Positions 55,021 through 64,000 of a DNA stretch of 64,000 nt are shown here, in pieces. The notes beneath the pieces are model-generated. The model saw only the letters and a list, made by a program, of their open reading frames with translations, searched no databases and was not told the origin of the DNA. The position numbers and the translations under genes are program-made. The stretch lies in the NCBI RefSeq assembly GCF_023100685.1, contig NZ_CP090064.1, positions 1,674,001-1,738,000 of the forward strand, written 5' to 3'. The first letter of the stretch is position 1; each line of letters opens with the position of its first letter. This stretch comes from Proteus vulgaris (GTDB lineage Bacteria > Pseudomonadota > Gammaproteobacteria > Enterobacterales > Enterobacteriaceae).

Positions 55021-55602
55021 ATGAAAAGACTTCTATTTGTGGCGATGTCTGTGTTTTTATTAGCGGGTTGTCCGTCTATGTTGCCACAACAACCGCCCGT
55101 ACCTGTGGAGCCGGTTACACCCATTGAGCCGGTAGAGCCACCTAAACCCATAGAACCACCAATTGAAGTAGTACCAACTCCACCTAAAATCACCAGTATT
55201 AATTGGAATAATGTGGTGACACCTTTAATTAGAGATATGGCAGTCACTGACGATTTAGAAACGGGTAAATTAATTGTTATTGATAATGTCAAAAATAATT
55301 CAGGTGGAAACATCCAAGCAGTAAATGCAACCAATACAATTATAGAATCAGTTAATAGTATTAGTTCATTGCAAACTGTACCTTACGCACAAATGATGTC
55401 AGCACGAAAAGCGCTTGGTTTATCAGGAGAGGACAGTTTAGGTCTTCGTAGTGCTGCTATTGGGTTAGCGCGTCATTTAACAGCAGATTATATTTTATTC
55501 TCAACGGTTGATGGCAAAAAAGATAACCGTGTTATTAGTATGCAACTAATGTCAGTTTCTTCTGGCGAAATTCTTTGGAATGGACGCAACAAGGTTGAGT
55601 GA
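55021..55602 (+). CDS. lpoB: Penicillin-binding protein 1b activator LpoB
   Basis: A 193-residue outer-membrane lipoprotein with LAGC lipobox. A Pro/Glu-rich disordered linker (PPVPVEPVTPIEPVEPPKPI) spans the periplasm and is followed by the globular domain beginning near INWNNVVTPLIRDM, with ARKALGLSGEDSLGLRSAAI. It stimulates PBP1b in peptidoglycan synthesis. The end overlaps the thiK frame by 23 bases. Confidence 0.92.
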   Translation: MKRLLFVAMSVFLLAGCPSMLPQQPPVPVEPVTPIEPVEPPKPIEPPIEVVPTPPKITSINWNNVVTPLIRDMAVTDDLETGKLIVIDNVKNNSGGNIQAVNATNTIIESVNSISSLQTVPYAQMMSARKALGLSGEDSLGLRSAAIGLARHLTADYILFSTVDGKKDNRVISMQLMSVSSGEILWNGRNKVE

Positions 55603-56479
55603 TCGGTATGACTCAAGTTTACTTAATGCCTTGCAAACACTTTTTCCTGCAAAGGCATTAAGTAAATGGAGGATAACAGCATTAACAGGATTAGGCGGCG
55701 GTTCTTTTCGTGTGCAATATGCTGATATTGATTGGATTGCTCGCTACTACGGAGATGAAAGAAAAGGACTTTATGTACACGGAAGAAAAGAATACGCCAT
55801 TTTAAAACAGCTGGCAGGTTGTGATTTATCCCCTGAAGTTGCAACACGCTATGGAGAATGGTTTTTTCTTCACTGGTTACCCGGTGAGCACCTTACCCAT
55901 CAATCACTTTTTAGTGCCTATTTAAAGCCATTAGCTGAAAAAATAGCAACGTTACATCAGCAAACACCGTTTGGTTTTCCTCTTAATTTAAATCATGAGT
56001 TATCTCTTTATTGGCAAAGGATCGATAGAAAACGGTTATCCGCTAAATGGCTACGCTTACAACAACATTTTTTACGTCAACCTCAACGAAATCTCATAAA
56101 ATACGCGCCAGCTCACATGGATTTGCACGTTGAGAATATTCTTCTTAGTGATTCAGGTATAAAATTTATCGATTGGGAATATGCGGCAGATATTGATACG
56201 GCTGATTCATTAATGACGTTCTTTGCCACAAATCAATTAGATGAAACGCAACAAACGGCATTTTTAGATTATTATTGTGCGTATCATTGTCATTATACAA
56301 AGCAAAAAGAGGTTTACTCTTATTCTGCCAGAGAGTTAAGAAAGCGTATTCTTTCAAGAGAACCATTCATTTTTTATATGATGCTAATGTGGTATGAAGT
56401 CCGTTGGCAACAAACAAAAAATGGATCATTTTTAATAATGTCTGAACCTTTACGTCGTTATTTTAGTCTGACGAATTAA
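55580..56479 (+). CDS. thiK: Thiamine kinase
   Basis: A 299-residue aminoglycoside-phosphotransferase-fold kinase that phosphorylates thiamine in salvage. [20 protein letters not shown] forms the nucleotide loop. The catalytic loop is [20 protein letters not shown] followed by [20 protein letters not shown]. The start inside lpoB suggests translational coupling; an alternative TTG at 55596 would shorten it by five or six residues. Confidence 0.9.
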   Translation: MDATRLSDRYDSSLLNALQTLFPAKALSKWRITALTGLGGGSFRVQYADIDWIARYYGDERKGLYVHGRKEYAILKQLAGCDLSPEVATRYGEWFFLHWLPGEHLTHQSLFSAYLKPLAEKIATLHQQTPFGFPLNLNHELSLYWQRIDRKRLSAKWLRLQQHFLRQPQRNLIKYAPAHMDLHVENILLSDSGIKFIDWEYAADIDTADSLMTFFATNQLDETQQTAFLDYYCAYHCHYTKQKEVYSYSARELRKRILSREPFIFYMMLMWYEVRWQQTKNGSFLIMSEPLRRYFSLTN

Positions 56480-56517
56480 AGACATTATCTTGTCACAATT
56501 ACAAAGAGAGGAATGTT

Positions 56518-57537
56518 ATGGGTCCAGTAATGCTTGATGTTGAAGGATATGAACTCGATAGTGAAGAGCGTGAAATTTTAAAACATCCTCTTGTCGGTGG
56601 ATTAATCCTTTTTACCCGCAACTTCCACGATGCTGAACAATTAAATGAATTAGTCCGTCAAATTCGTGATGCATCTCATGAACGACTGGTGATTGCCGTC
56701 GACCAAGAAGGTGGGCGGGTACAACGTTTCCGCGATGGTTTTACACGGATACCCGCGGCGCAATCCTATGCAGCATTAAATGAAAGCTATCAAGCTAGCC
56801 ATTTAGCACAAGAAGCAGGATGGTTAATGGCGTCAGAAATGATTGCTATGGATATTGATATCAGTTTTGCACCAGTTCTTGATTTAGGCCATAACTGTAT
56901 TGCGATTGGTGAGCGTTCTTTCCATGATTCTCCTGAAATTGCGATGACAATGGCAGAAAGCTTTATTAAAGGCATGCGTTCAGCGGGTATGAAATCAACA
57001 GGTAAACACTTCCCAGGACATGGGGCTGTAAGAGCTGATTCTCACAAAGAAACTCCTCGTGACGATCGCTCTTTAAATGATATTCGCCAACGTGATATGT
57101 CAATTTTTAAAGATTTTATTCAGCGTCAATTATTAGATGCGATTATGCCAGCCCATGTTATCTATTCTCAAGTTGATGATCGTCCAGCAAGTGGTTCATC
57201 CTACTGGTTGAAATCAATTCTACGAGAACAACTTGGTTTCCAAGGCGTTATTTTCTCTGATGATTTATCCATGGAAGGTGCTGCTATTATGGGAAGTTAC
57301 GCAGAAAGAGCGCAGCGCTCCCTTGATGCGGGTTGTGATATGCTTTTAGTGTGTAATAACCGAAAAGGTGCTGTGAGTGTGTTAGATAACCTGTCCTCAG
57401 TCAAAGCAGAACGTATTTCCACATTGTACCATCACCGTGGTCGTTACACATTGAGTGAGCTACAAACTTCTGATCGCTGGAAAAAAGCGAATCAGTTGCT
57501 GACCCAATTACAGGAGCAATGGCAGGAGCGCGCATGA
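56518..57537 (+). CDS. nagZ: Beta-N-acetylglucosaminidase NagZ
   Basis: A 339-residue cytosolic family-3 glycosidase in peptidoglycan recycling that produces anhydromuropeptides, which can induce ampC in species that have it. [20 protein letters not shown], the [18 protein letters not shown] loop with its catalytic Asp-His dyad, and the nucleophile in [20 protein letters not shown] are visible. Ribosome site AGAGAGGAAT. Confidence 0.96.
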   Translation: MGPVMLDVEGYELDSEEREILKHPLVGGLILFTRNFHDAEQLNELVRQIRDASHERLVIAVDQEGGRVQRFRDGFTRIPAAQSYAALNESYQASHLAQEAGWLMASEMIAMDIDISFAPVLDLGHNCIAIGERSFHDSPEIAMTMAESFIKGMRSAGMKSTGKHFPGHGAVRADSHKETPRDDRSLNDIRQRDMSIFKDFIQRQLLDAIMPAHVIYSQVDDRPASGSSYWLKSILREQLGFQGVIFSDDLSMEGAAIMGSYAERAQRSLDAGCDMLLVCNNRKGAVSVLDNLSSVKAERISTLYHHRGRYTLSELQTSDRWKKANQLLTQLQEQWQERA

Positions 57538-58073
57538 TTATATATTTACATGGTTTTGATTCCACAAGTCCTGGAAATCATGAGAAGGTTTTACAGCTAC
57601 AGTTTATTGATCCTGATGTTCGTTTTCTAAGTTACAGTACCTTGCATCCTCGTCATGATATGCAACATTTGCTGAAAGAAACGGATAAAGTGATTAAATC
57701 CACTAAAGAGCCCGTATTAATTTGCGGTGTTGGGTTAGGGGGATATTGGGCAGAGCGTATTGGTTTCTTATGTAATATTCGTCAGGTAATGATTAATCCT
57801 AATCTTTTTCCTTATGAAAACATGACTGATAAGATCGACAGGCCTGAAGAGTATTTAGATATCGCAACGAAATGTATTAAAGATTTTCGTTCTAAAAATA
57901 AAGATAATGCTTTAGTGATTTTATCCCGCAATGATGAGAGCTTAGATAATCAGCGTTCTGCTGATGAATTATCACCTTATTATTCGGTGATTTGGGATGA
58001 AGTGCAGACGCATAAATTTAAGAGTCTCTCTGAACATCTATTTAAAATTAAAGCATTTTATAGCAAAAATTAA
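57534..58073 (+). CDS. ycfP: YcfP family alpha/beta-hydrolase-like protein
   Basis: A 179-residue UPF0227 protein. The ATG at 57534 overlaps the nagZ stop (ATGA) and gives [20 protein letters not shown] as in E. coli; the longer start at 57519 is less likely. [20 protein letters not shown] is the nucleophile-elbow-like region with Gly in place of the usual Ser. Function unknown. Confidence 0.9.
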   Translation: MIIYLHGFDSTSPGNHEKVLQLQFIDPDVRFLSYSTLHPRHDMQHLLKETDKVIKSTKEPVLICGVGLGGYWAERIGFLCNIRQVMINPNLFPYENMTDKIDRPEEYLDIATKCIKDFRSKNKDNALVILSRNDESLDNQRSADELSPYYSVIWDEVQTHKFKSLSEHLFKIKAFYSKN

Positions 58074-58090
58074 GATCAAAATCGCTTCTG

Positions 58091-58119
58091 AAAAATGGGT
58101 GGTTTTCCATCCATTTTTA
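58091..58119 (+). terminator. Terminator after ycfP
   Basis: AAAAATGGGTGG and CCATCCATTTTT form an imperfect stem with a TTTT loop, 18 bases after the stop and followed by ATTTCT. Confidence 0.7.
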
Positions 58120-58184
58120 TTTCTACCTGCCTAAGATTTTTATCTCTTTCTTAACGCCTTCAACTTTAGAACGATTGTTTTAAG

Positions 58185-58379
58185 ATGAAATTTTCATCAT
58201 CTAATGATCAGAGTCTGTTTTATTACGCTAACGTCTCTTTTTATACCTTAACTTTTTGTATTCATTTGAAAATTCCATTATCCATATCTTTATGGTGGTT
58301 ATTTAAACATCAAAAAAAGGCACGTTATCGTCGATTTCTTCAAAAAAGAGATATGAATATTCAACTGTTTTTGATATAA
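58185..58379 (+). CDS. Possible small hypothetical protein
   Basis: A 64-residue frame with a hydrophobic middle (FYTLTFCIHLKIPLSISLWW LF) and a basic end, lying alone between ycfP and ndh. A weak AAG precedes the ATG. Nothing else supports coding; it may be a chance frame in AT-rich DNA. Confidence 0.2.
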   Translation: MKFSSSNDQSLFYYANVSFYTLTFCIHLKIPLSISLWWLFKHQKKARYRRFLQKRDMNIQLFLI

Positions 58380-58523
58380 ATCAACTTTGGTATGACCATC
58401 TTTCCAATTACTTTGTTTAAGAACAAAAATAACAGCCGAAACGATTTAACTGTCGTTATATAAGTAGATTTCACCAAGGCTATTTAAATAACAACAGTAA
58501 ATATCTTTATGGAGTGACGTTAA

Positions 58524-59831
58524 ATGTCATTAACAAAAATTGTTATTGTCGGTGGTGGCGCTGGTGGCTTGGAACTTGCGACAAAATTAGGCAATAAATT
58601 AGGCCGCAGCAAAAAAGCAGAAATCACCTTAGTTGATCGTAATAATAGCCATTTATGGAAACCGTTATTACATGAAGTAGCGACTGGCTCTTTAGACGAT
58701 GGAGTTGATGCACTAAGTTATTTAGCTCATGGTTATAACCATCATTTCAACTTCCAATTAGGCTCGCTTATGGGGCTTGATCGCGAACAAAAAAATATTA
58801 CATTAGCAGCTATCTATGATGAAGACCAAGAATTGCTCGTCCCTGAACGTACGCTTGATTATGATATTTTAGTCATGGCATTGGGCAGTAAATCGAATGA
58901 TTTTGGTACTCCAGGCATTAAAGAAAACTGCATTTTCTTAGATAGCCCGCAGCAAGCTCATCGTTTCCATAATGAAATGCTGAATTTATTCTTGAAATAT
59001 TCAGCTGATGCTAATGCACAAGCTGAAGATCGCAAAGTGAATATCGCTATTGTTGGCGGTGGTGCAACGGGTGTTGAACTTTCTGCTGAATTACACAATG
59101 CAGTGCGCCAACTAAATAGTTATGGATTAAAAAAATTAGCACCTTCTGCGTTAAATATCACTTTAGTTGAAGCAGGAGAGCGAATTCTTCCTGCATTACC
59201 AGTGCGTATTTCGAGCGCAGCACATCAGGAATTAACAAAATTAGGTGTGCGAGTCATGACCAAAACTATGGTCACAAGTGCAGATGAAGGTGGATTAAAC
59301 ACTAAAGAGGGTGAGCATATTGATGCTGACTTAATGGTGTGGGCGGCAGGTATTAAAGCACCTGATTTTATGAAAGAGATCGCAGGCCTAGAAACCAATC
59401 GTATTAATCAATTAGTTGTTAAGCCGACTTTGCAAACAACTTTAGACGGATCGATTTTTGCTATTGGTGACTGTGCATCATGCCCTCGTAAAGAAGGTGG
59501 CTTTGTTCCACCAAGAGCACAATCTGCACATCAAATGGCGAGTCGCTGTTATAGTAATATTATCGCAATGTTAAAAGATAAGCCGTTAAAAGATTATGTG
59601 TTTACCGATCACGGTTCATTAGTTTCTCTTTCTAAATTTAGTACGGTAGGAAGTTTAATGGGCAATTTGATGAAAGGTGACATGATGATCGAAGGGCGGA
59701 TTGCTCGGATTGTTTACATCTCTTTATATCGAATGCATCAAATTGCATTACATGGCTATATCAAGACAGGGCTTATGATGTTGGTTGGTTCTATCAACAG
59801 AGTGATCAGACCTAAGCTAAAACTTCATTAA
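58524..59831 (+). CDS. ndh: NADH:quinone dehydrogenase II
   Basis: A 435-residue single-subunit, non-proton-pumping NADH dehydrogenase on the inner membrane. The FAD-binding motif is [20 protein letters not shown], the NADH motif is [20 protein letters not shown], and the second FAD contact is [20 protein letters not shown]. The C-terminal amphipathic region attaches to the membrane. GGAGTGA upstream is the ribosome site. Confidence 0.97.
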   Translation: MSLTKIVIVGGGAGGLELATKLGNKLGRSKKAEITLVDRNNSHLWKPLLHEVATGSLDDGVDALSYLAHGYNHHFNFQLGSLMGLDREQKNITLAAIYDEDQELLVPERTLDYDILVMALGSKSNDFGTPGIKENCIFLDSPQQAHRFHNEMLNLFLKYSADANAQAEDRKVNIAIVGGGATGVELSAELHNAVRQLNSYGLKKLAPSALNITLVEAGERILPALPVRISSAAHQELTKLGVRVMTKTMVTSADEGGLNTKEGEHIDADLMVWAAGIKAPDFMKEIAGLETNRINQLVVKPTLQTTLDGSIFAIGDCASCPRKEGGFVPPRAQSAHQMASRCYSNIIAMLKDKPLKDYVFTDHGSLVSLSKFSTVGSLMGNLMKGDMMIEGRIARIVYISLYRMHQIALHGYIKTGLMMLVGSINRVIRPKLKLH

Positions 59832-59872
59832 TTTATCTTTTGCTTTGTAAGTAAGACAAAAGTTATCTTTTT

Positions 59873-59900
59873 AAACCCTCATATTATATGAGGGTTTTTT
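59873..59900 (+). terminator. Terminator of ndh
   Basis: AAACCCTCAT and ATGAGGGTTT stem with a short ATTAT loop and a T-run, 41 bases after the stop. Confidence 0.85.
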
Positions 59901-59901
59901 A

Positions 59902-60685
59902 TCTGTTTTTTCTTTCAAATTAAATAATTAAATGAGAATATCTAAATAAGATAAAAAATCTCAGCATAAATGACTAGATGATTTATCTGTTTATATCAAA
60001 AATAACCAATAACTCTAAAGCTCAATAAGACAATAGTAAATATTATTTTATCATTAAGATTAAATGAGTAATATTAAAGTCCAGATCTGTTTTTGATTAT
60101 TATGCTAAACTATTTAAGACTTTTCTTAAATAAAAAATGATGTTTAATTCATTAATTTATCAAATAAAGTGTTATGGTATTTCTCTAATTTGTATTAAAA
60201 ATATAATAAGTAAAAAGTGTTAAATGTAAGCTTAACTTGTTATTTTTACTCAATTTTAATTGATTAAAATATTTTCATAAGCCTTTGGGATAATTTTTAA
60301 AATATGAATATAAAATGAAATGCCACATATTTCTAAGCAACAATTGTTAACCTCGTGTTATCATAATGATGTATTATAAATAGTATGACGATTTTAATTT
60401 TTTCAGAAAAATAAATTAAGAACACGCTTAATATAATAGGTAAATTCTAAAAAAGTGGTGGTACTTATTTAATTAAGTAATTAAAACAGAAATAAGTGGT
60501 GTATTTAACATGTCATAAATACGTGGTTTGCTTATTATGCTAATCAGCATGGATGTTGAATTAAGCTATCAGATAGAGAATTCATTCATTGAATACTAAA
60601 TATATTAGCCAGTTATCGTGAAAAAAATGGCTTTGTATTGCACATCTGTAGCAATTAAGGATAAAACAGATAAAAAGGGGTAAAA
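59902..60685. other. Long AT-rich non-coding region upstream of umoD
   Basis: 784 bases without an open reading frame I can support, markedly AT-rich with many A and T tracts. It is the only large gap in the core half of the window and precedes a swarming regulator, so it may hold umoD promoter elements and H-NS-type binding. No specific site could be identified with confidence. Confidence 0.45.
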
Positions 60686-61186
60686 GTGAGTGTTGATGTC
60701 AGAAAGTACACACTGATAGGACTAATCATTGCATTAGCTATTCTTTTATTTATTGCATGGAGGTGGGTATTTCCCCAGCCTCAATTTGCTCATGTCGTTT
60801 CCGCTACACCGATTAAATCAACAGTATTTGTGACAGAAGAGTACTGTCATCGAATCGGTTTACCAACACCTTTTACACCCGAAAAATTGTCACGATTTCA
60901 TCCGGCAGAGCAAGAATGCCGTGTGTTTTATATGATTGAAGCACTTAATAACAGCAATATCGCAAATTTCCCTTATCCTCAATTCAAAGAGTGTATTCCG
61001 ATTTATCGACAAGAACGTAGAATTGTAGGTTATGATGTACTTTACACTATTGATGGCACGCCGGGTAAAGTGCGCACCACGTTTAAACCTGGCGAAGTTA
61101 TTGCTTTAGACGCTGATGGTAGGCTGATCTTAGAACAAGAACCCTATTGTTCAATGAATGAAAAAATTCCTTGCCGTAAAGACTAA
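60686..61186 (+). CDS. umoD: UmoD, swarming/flhDC regulator (YcfJ homologue)
   Basis: A 166-residue protein with one N-terminal membrane helix or uncleaved signal (LIGLIIALAILLFIAWRW) and a periplasmic domain. GTG start with AAGGGG. The motifs FAHVVSATPIKSTVFVTEEY near residue 32 and GYDVLYTIDGTPGKV with LDADGRLIL near the end align with E. coli YcfJ (QVVSATPIKETV, GYDVTYKIGDQQGKI, LDSNGQLIL). The glycine-zipper block in the middle of YcfJ is replaced here by a Cys-containing stretch (FHPAEQECRVFYMIEALNNS). In Proteus mirabilis UmoD raises expression of the flagellar master operon flhDC. Placement between ndh and mfd supports the assignment. Confidence 0.85.
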   Translation: MSVDVRKYTLIGLIIALAILLFIAWRWVFPQPQFAHVVSATPIKSTVFVTEEYCHRIGLPTPFTPEKLSRFHPAEQECRVFYMIEALNNSNIANFPYPQFKECIPIYRQERRIVGYDVLYTIDGTPGKVRTTFKPGEVIALDADGRLILEQEPYCSMNEKIPCRKD

Positions 61187-61200
61187 TACCAATAATATAA

Positions 61201-61244
61201 AAAGGCGTAATGAAGGAAAAAATCACTTCAGTTACGCCTTTTTA
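61201..61244. terminator. Bidirectional terminator between umoD and mfd
   Basis: AAAGGCGTAA and TTACGCCTTT with inner TGAAG/CTTCA form a long stem around GAAAAAATCA; both strands carry a T-run. The genes converge here. Confidence 0.85.
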
Positions 61245-61272
61245 TTAGCTTAAGTAACGGTTAGCTCTTGCG

Positions 61273-63999
61273 TTATTTCATCTTATGATCATCGAATGCG
61301 CTTAACATATCATCAATAAAAGTAAGACGTTTTTCACGTTCAGCTAAATCAATAATAAACTTCAATTTAGATGGGCCATCTAAGCGGAAAACAGCAGGTT
61401 GTTCTTGAAGCAAACTAATCAAATAGCCCGGATCAACCTTGTTTTTCTCGCCAAATTCAATAAATCCACCTTTGTCATGGGCTTCAATACGAGTAATACC
61501 AAGGCCCATAGCGTTTAAACGAATAGCTGCATTACGCAGTAAATAACGACCAGCATCAGGTAATTTACCAAATCTATCAATTAACTCTGCTCTTAAATCA
61601 TTAAGTTCATTTAAATCAATCGCACTTGCAATTCGTTTATAGAATGAGAGTCTGACATTTACATCTGGAATGTAATCATCAGGCAATAAGACGGGCATTC
61701 TTAATTCAATTTCAGTTTGTTGATTAGTAAGATCTTCAAGCGATGGCTCTCTGCCATCTTTAAGAGCTTCTACCGCGCTTTCTAATAATTCCATATAAAG
61801 TGAGAAGCCTACGGTATTCATTTGACCGCTTTGTTCTTCACCAAGTAATTCTCCTGCACCTCTAATTTCCAAATCATGTGTTGCCAATGCAAAACCTGCG
61901 CCCAGATCTTCCAGTGAAGCAATTGCCTCTAAACGTTTATGAGCATCTTTTGTCATAGCTTTAGGGTGTGGTGTTAACAAATAAGCATAAGCTTGATGAT
62001 GAGAACGACCTACACGACCACGTAACTGATGTAATTGTGCTAAACCAAAGTGATCGGCACGCTCAATAATAATGGTGTTCGCGCTAGGTATATCAATACC
62101 TGTTTCGATGATGGTAGTGCAAAGTAACACATTAAAACGTTGATGGTGGAAATCATTCATCACACGCTCAAGGTCACGTTCACGCATTTGTCCGTGACCA
62201 ATTCCAATACGTGCCTCTGGTACGAGTGCAGCTAGTCTTTCACGCGCTTTTTCAATATTTTCAACATCGTTATACAAATAATAAACTTGTCCACCACGTA
62301 ATGTTTCACGCAAGATGGCTTCTCGCACCACTAAATCATCATATTCCCGCACAAAGGTTTTCACAGATAAACGGCGTGCAGGTGGCGTTGCGATAATAGA
62401 AAGATCACGCATACCACTCATGGCCATATTTAACGTGCGAGGAATAGGCGTTGCTGTCAGTGTTAAAATATCTACATTAGCACGCATGGCTTTAATGCGT
62501 TCTTTGTGGCGAACGCCAAAGCGATGCTCCTCATCAACAATGAGTAGCCCTAAATCTTTCCAGTGAATGCTAGGCTGTAGTAATTTGTGTGTACCAATGA
62601 CGATATCAACAGTACCTTCAGCCAGTTTTTCTGTAATTTGTTGCTGTTCTTTTGCACTACGAAAACGCGAGATCATCTCAATATTAACGGGCCAATTGGC
62701 AAAACGATCGCGGAAATTATCAAAATGCTGCTGAGCCAATAGGGTGGTTGGGACTAAAATTGCAACTTGTTTATTATTGTTAACCGCGAGGAATGCAGCG
62801 CGCATTGCCACTTCTGTTTTACCAAAACCAACATCACCACAGACTAATCTATCCATTGAAATAGCTTGGCACATATCACTTAATACGGCATTGATCGCTG
62901 TTTCTTGATCGGGGGTAGTTTCAAAAGGAAAGCTTTGTCGGAATGCGTGATACTGCTCTTTATCCATTTTAAAGGCAAAGCCCGTTTTTATTTCACGCTG
63001 GGCATAAACATCTAACAGTTCCGCTGCAACATCACGGACTTTTTCAGCCGCTTTTTGACGAGCTCTTACCCATGCATCGCCCCCCAATTTATGTAAAGGG
63101 GCATTTTCATCAGCACCACCGGAATAACGACTGATTAAATGCAATGATGAAACAGGGACATAAAGCTTGTCATTACCTGCGTAGCTTAACATTAAGTATT
63201 CAGCTTTAACGCCGCCTGCTTCTAAGGTTGTCATACCTTGATAGCGTCCAACACCATGCTGAAGATGAACAACAGGTTGGCCTATGCTTAATTCGGCAAG
63301 GTTACGAATTAAAGTATCGGTATTAATTGCCCGACGATTGTCTTGACGACGACGATTAATTCTTTCGCCTAACATATCGCTTTCACAGATCATGGCTAAT
63401 TGACGATGACTATCAATAAAACCGTGTTCAGCTGCACCAATAATAAAATAGGTTCCTTTTTCTTGGGCATCTGATAACTCAATGATCTGTTTAGGGGCAA
63501 TTTTTATCCGTGATAACAGTTCTTGTACCGTTTCACGTCGGCCTTCGCTCTCAACAGAGAAAATCACACTACCTGAAAATTGTTCTTGGAATCGACGTAG
63601 ATTGTCTAAAGGGGATTTGCTTTGCGCGTTGATCGATAAATCAGGAAGTGGTTGATAACCTAAATTAGTTTGTCCTGCTTTTTCTGGCAATGTTTCTGTT
63701 TTAAGTTGAATTCGTGGCCACTGTTTAAGTTCTTTATTAAATTTATCAACACTGAGCCAAATATCATCAGGAGGAAGCAATGGTCGCATTGGGTCAACAC
63801 GACGACTTTCAAAACGTTGGTTGATGTCTTGCCAGAACTTATCTGCGAAATCTTGTAGATCTTGCGTTACTATCAGCGTGTTTTTGGGAAAATAAGCAAA
63901 TAAGTTAGATAAAGGCTGTTCAAAAAATAGCGATTGCCAATATTCAATCCCAGTAGGCAATATGTGTTTGCTGACTTGCTGATAAATATGTTCAGGATC
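61273..63999 (-). CDS. mfd: Transcription-repair coupling factor Mfd, 5' partial
   Basis: The reading frame is open to the window edge, so about 240 N-terminal residues (most of the UvrB-homology part) are missing; the reading begins DPEHIYQQVSKHILPTGIEY. The RNA polymerase-interacting domain (IGQPVVHLQHGVGRYQGMTT) is followed by the SF2 translocase with Walker A LVCGDVGFGKTEVAMRAAFL, DEEH box LLIVDEEHRFGVRHKER, TATPIPRTLNMAMSGMRDLS and the TRG-like HQLRGRVGRSHHQAYAYLL. Mfd removes stalled RNA polymerase at DNA lesions and recruits UvrA. The C-terminal autoinhibitory domain is complete. Confidence 0.97.
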   Translation of the reverse strand, partial: DPEHIYQQVSKHILPTGIEYWQSLFFEQPLSNLFAYFPKNTLIVTQDLQDFADKFWQDINQRFESRRVDPMRPLLPPDDIWLSVDKFNKELKQWPRIQLKTETLPEKAGQTNLGYQPLPDLSINAQSKSPLDNLRRFQEQFSGSVIFSVESEGRRETVQELLSRIKIAPKQIIELSDAQEKGTYFIIGAAEHGFIDSHRQLAMICESDMLGERINRRRQDNRRAINTDTLIRNLAELSIGQPVVHLQHGVGRYQGMTTLEAGGVKAEYLMLSYAGNDKLYVPVSSLHLISRYSGGADENAPLHKLGGDAWVRARQKAAEKVRDVAAELLDVYAQREIKTGFAFKMDKEQYHAFRQSFPFETTPDQETAINAVLSDMCQAISMDRLVCGDVGFGKTEVAMRAAFLAVNNNKQVAILVPTTLLAQQHFDNFRDRFANWPVNIEMISRFRSAKEQQQITEKLAEGTVDIVIGTHKLLQPSIHWKDLGLLIVDEEHRFGVRHKERIKAMRANVDILTLTATPIPRTLNMAMSGMRDLSIIATPPARRLSVKTFVREYDDLVVREAILRETLRGGQVYYLYNDVENIEKARERLAALVPEARIGIGHGQMRERDLERVMNDFHHQRFNVLLCTTIIETGIDIPSANTIIIERADHFGLAQLHQLRGRVGRSHHQAYAYLLTPHPKAMTKDAHKRLEAIASLEDLGAGFALATHDLEIRGAGELLGEEQSGQMNTVGFSLYMELLESAVEALKDGREPSLEDLTNQQTEIELRMPVLLPDDYIPDVNVRLSFYKRIASAIDLNELNDLRAELIDRFGKLPDAGRYLLRNAAIRLNAMGLGITRIEAHDKGGFIEFGEKNKVDPGYLISLLQEQPAVFRLDGPSKLKFIIDLAEREKRLTFIDDMLSAFDDHKMK

Positions 64000-64000
64000 A

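Noticed and set aside
58185..58379. Confident small gene between ycfP and ndh
   Set aside because: Kept only as a low-confidence entry, since it has no good ribosome site and no recognised relatives.

Overview
The window is AT-rich enterobacterial chromosome that looks like Proteus (Morganellaceae), most likely Proteus mirabilis or a close relative. The main support is a block syntenic with the E. coli 24-25 min region (rne-rluC-maf-yceD-rpmF-plsX-fabHDG-acpP-fabF-pabC-mltG-tmk-holB-ycfH-hinT-ycfL-lpoB-thiK-nagZ-ycfP-ndh-mfd). In it a UmoD-type protein sits between ndh and mfd, where E. coli has ycfJ. UmoD is a Proteus regulator of swarming (the flhDC master operon).

Bases 1-28480 are an accessory contact-dependent inhibition (CDI) locus. 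It opens with the 3' three-quarters of a giant two-partner-secreted filamentous haemagglutinin/CdiA protein, carrying haemagglutinin repeats, a VENN pretoxin domain and a membrane-active-looking C-terminal toxin, followed by a small membrane immunity protein. Downstream lie about 18 orphan toxin/immunity cassettes in tandem on the same strand. Many begin with a copy of the cdiA pretoxin segment, sometimes continue through an interchangeable entry domain, and end in a different toxin tip plus immunity gene. Recognisable tips include an EndoU nuclease, a DNA/RNA non-specific endonuclease, an ISGGHN-type RNase, an Ntox50-like toxin, an LHH nuclease and deaminase-like toxins. Most toxin parts are broken by frameshifts, stops or truncation, whereas most immunity genes are intact. 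Between cassettes, on the opposite strand, lie at least ten decayed SymE-like toxin gene pieces, one IS3-type transposase remnant and a pair of imperfect inverted-repeat elements.

Bases 28500-37100 hold ordinary metabolic genes: a thiamine-diphosphate 2-oxoacid decarboxylase divergent from a LysR regulator, D-lactate dehydrogenase (dld), exonuclease I (sbcB), a LacY/CscB-type sugar:proton symporter behind two perfect GTTAACGTTAAC palindromes, and tmaR (yeeX).

Bases 37200-64000 are the conserved core: RNA decay and ribosome genes (rne, rluC, yceD, rpmF), fatty-acid and phospholipid synthesis (plsX to fabF), folate (pabC), cell wall (mltG, lpoB, nagZ), DNA replication and repair (tmk, holB, mfd), thiamine salvage (thiK), respiration (ndh) and swarming control (umoD). 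Both window edges cut genes: cdiA lacks its 5' part and mfd lacks its 5' part. All family assignments were made by eye; no database search was run.
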